A stretch of 13,298 bases of DNA from DAORHV01 sp964448405 (lineage in GTDB: Bacteria > Patescibacteriota > Gracilibacteria > Peribacterales > Peribacteraceae): the NCBI GenBank assembly GCA_964448405.1, contig CAYUVW010000033.1, positions 1 through 13,298 on the forward strand. The letters are read 5' to 3'. Shown here in pieces: positions 12,653-13,298 of this stretch. The notes under the pieces were generated by a model. The model did no database searches. It was not told where the DNA came from and saw only the letters and a list, made by a program, of their open reading frames with translations. Within the stretch, counting starts at the first letter, position 1. Every line of letters starts with the position of its first letter. A program made the translations under genes and the position numbers.

Positions 12653-13298
12653 ATGCGCGTGATTGCGGTGTTGCCCGCCTACAATGCGGCTGGAACGGTA
12701 CAAAAGACCTGTGCGGCAATCCCGCAGGGCTCGGTGGCCGAAATCATCCTGGTCGATGACTGCAGCAGCGACGACACCGTACAGGTGGCCGGCACCATTC
12801 CGGGTGTTACGGTGATTCGTCACCCGGAGAACAGGGGTTACGGCGGCAATCAGAAGACGTGTTACAACACGGCACTCGAGCACGGTGCCGACGTGGTCAT
12901 CATGATTCATCCTGACTTTCAGTACGATCCTTCGCGCGTGCCGGAAATGACCGCACCGCTTATCGCCGGAAAAGCCGACATGGTCATGGGCTCGCGCTTT
13001 TTGCATGAAGATCCACGCAAAAGCGGCATGGTGTGGTGGAGGTATTTCGGCAACCGATTCCTCACGGCGGTGCAAAATCTGGTGCTGGGTGCCAAGCTGT
13101 CCGAATGTCATTCGGGGTATCGCGCGTATACGGCCGATTTGCTCCGGACGATTCCCTACAACGCGTTCTCCAATGACTTCGTCTTCGACTCGCAGATGAT
13201 CGCAGCAGTCGCACGCAAAAAACTACGCATCGCCGAGGTTTCCATTCCAGTGCGCTATCTTTCGGACTCATCGTCCATCTCGTTCCGCCGGTCGGTGC
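12653..13298 (+). CDS. Family 2 glycosyltransferase (GT-A fold), C-terminus cut by the window edge
   Basis: This gene is open to the right edge; 215 codons are visible. The protein begins MRVIAVLPAYNAAGTVQKT, the usual start of GT2 enzymes. It has EIILVDDCSSDDT (nucleotide-sugar site), NRGYGGNQKTCYNTAL, the DxD-position motif in MIHPDFQYDP, MGSRF, a WWRYFGNRFLTAVQN segment, LSECHSGYRAYT and NDFVFDSQMIAAV. This pattern is that of dolichyl-phosphate-mannose-synthase-like GT2 proteins, which transfer a sugar to a lipid carrier or glycan at the cytoplasmic face of the membrane. Whether it continues into membrane helices is not visible. ATG 12653 is chosen because the domain starts at once and a good promoter ends 7 nt before it. 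It is divergent from the methyltransferase and probably part of a surface-glycan locus. Confidence 0.93.
   Translation, partial: MRVIAVLPAYNAAGTVQKTCAAIPQGSVAEIILVDDCSSDDTVQVAGTIPGVTVIRHPENRGYGGNQKTCYNTALEHGADVVIMIHPDFQYDPSRVPEMTAPLIAGKADMVMGSRFLHEDPRKSGMVWWRYFGNRFLTAVQNLVLGAKLSECHSGYRAYTADLLRTIPYNAFSNDFVFDSQMIAAVARKKLRIAEVSIPVRYLSDSSSISFRRSV

Overview
The window reads as a moderately GC-rich bacterial chromosome, very probably from a Patescibacteria/CPR genome. A Peregrinibacteria-like lineage is my best guess, at low confidence. The reasons are a compact type IV pilus (T4P) cluster, several pseudopilins with large unrelated outer domains, poly-Ser and Thr/Gly linkers, a thrombospondin type 3-like calcium motif, a C-terminal GCSCEQ tail motif, genes joined by ATGA/TAATG overlaps, and an almost complete absence of Shine-Dalgarno sequences. 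The standard bacterial code fits: TAA and TGA both end genes where the protein families expect it.

Left and centre (1-9641, all on the minus strand) is a T4P / type II secretion-like assembly cluster. In transcription order it holds a single-domain response regulator, the assembly ATPase PilB, the inner-membrane platform PilC (with an unusual Ala/Pro-rich N-terminal extension), and a 963-residue FimT/GspH-like pseudopilin carrying a long multidomain outer region. A strong intrinsic terminator follows. After it, a second unit encodes a PilV/GspI-like pseudopilin fused to an LVIVD-type beta-propeller, a GspK/PilX-like pseudopilin without Glu5, a GspJ/PilW-like pseudopilin with a six-Cys tail, and, cut by the window edge, a canonical GFTLIE prepilin. 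Together these look like a full H-I-K-J tip complex plus a major-type pilin, with two tip subunits bearing giant exodomains that could act as adhesins.

The right part (9642-13298) starts with a 139-bp divergent promoter region. purH (bifunctional AICAR transformylase/IMP cyclohydrolase, last steps of purine synthesis) runs rightward from a GTG. It is followed by a 108-residue protein I do not recognise, a convergent SAM-dependent methyltransferase with an N-terminal zinc ribbon (minus strand, only 2 bp away tail to tail), and, divergent from the methyltransferase, a family 2 glycosyltransferase that runs off the right end.

A recurring non-coding signal is a -10-like hexamer (TACACT, TACCAT, TACAAT) lying 6-7 nt before start codons with no ribosome binding site. 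It suggests leaderless transcription at several genes. No stretch longer than 300 bases lacks a gene. I saw no tRNA, rRNA, CRISPR array, insertion sequence or attachment site.
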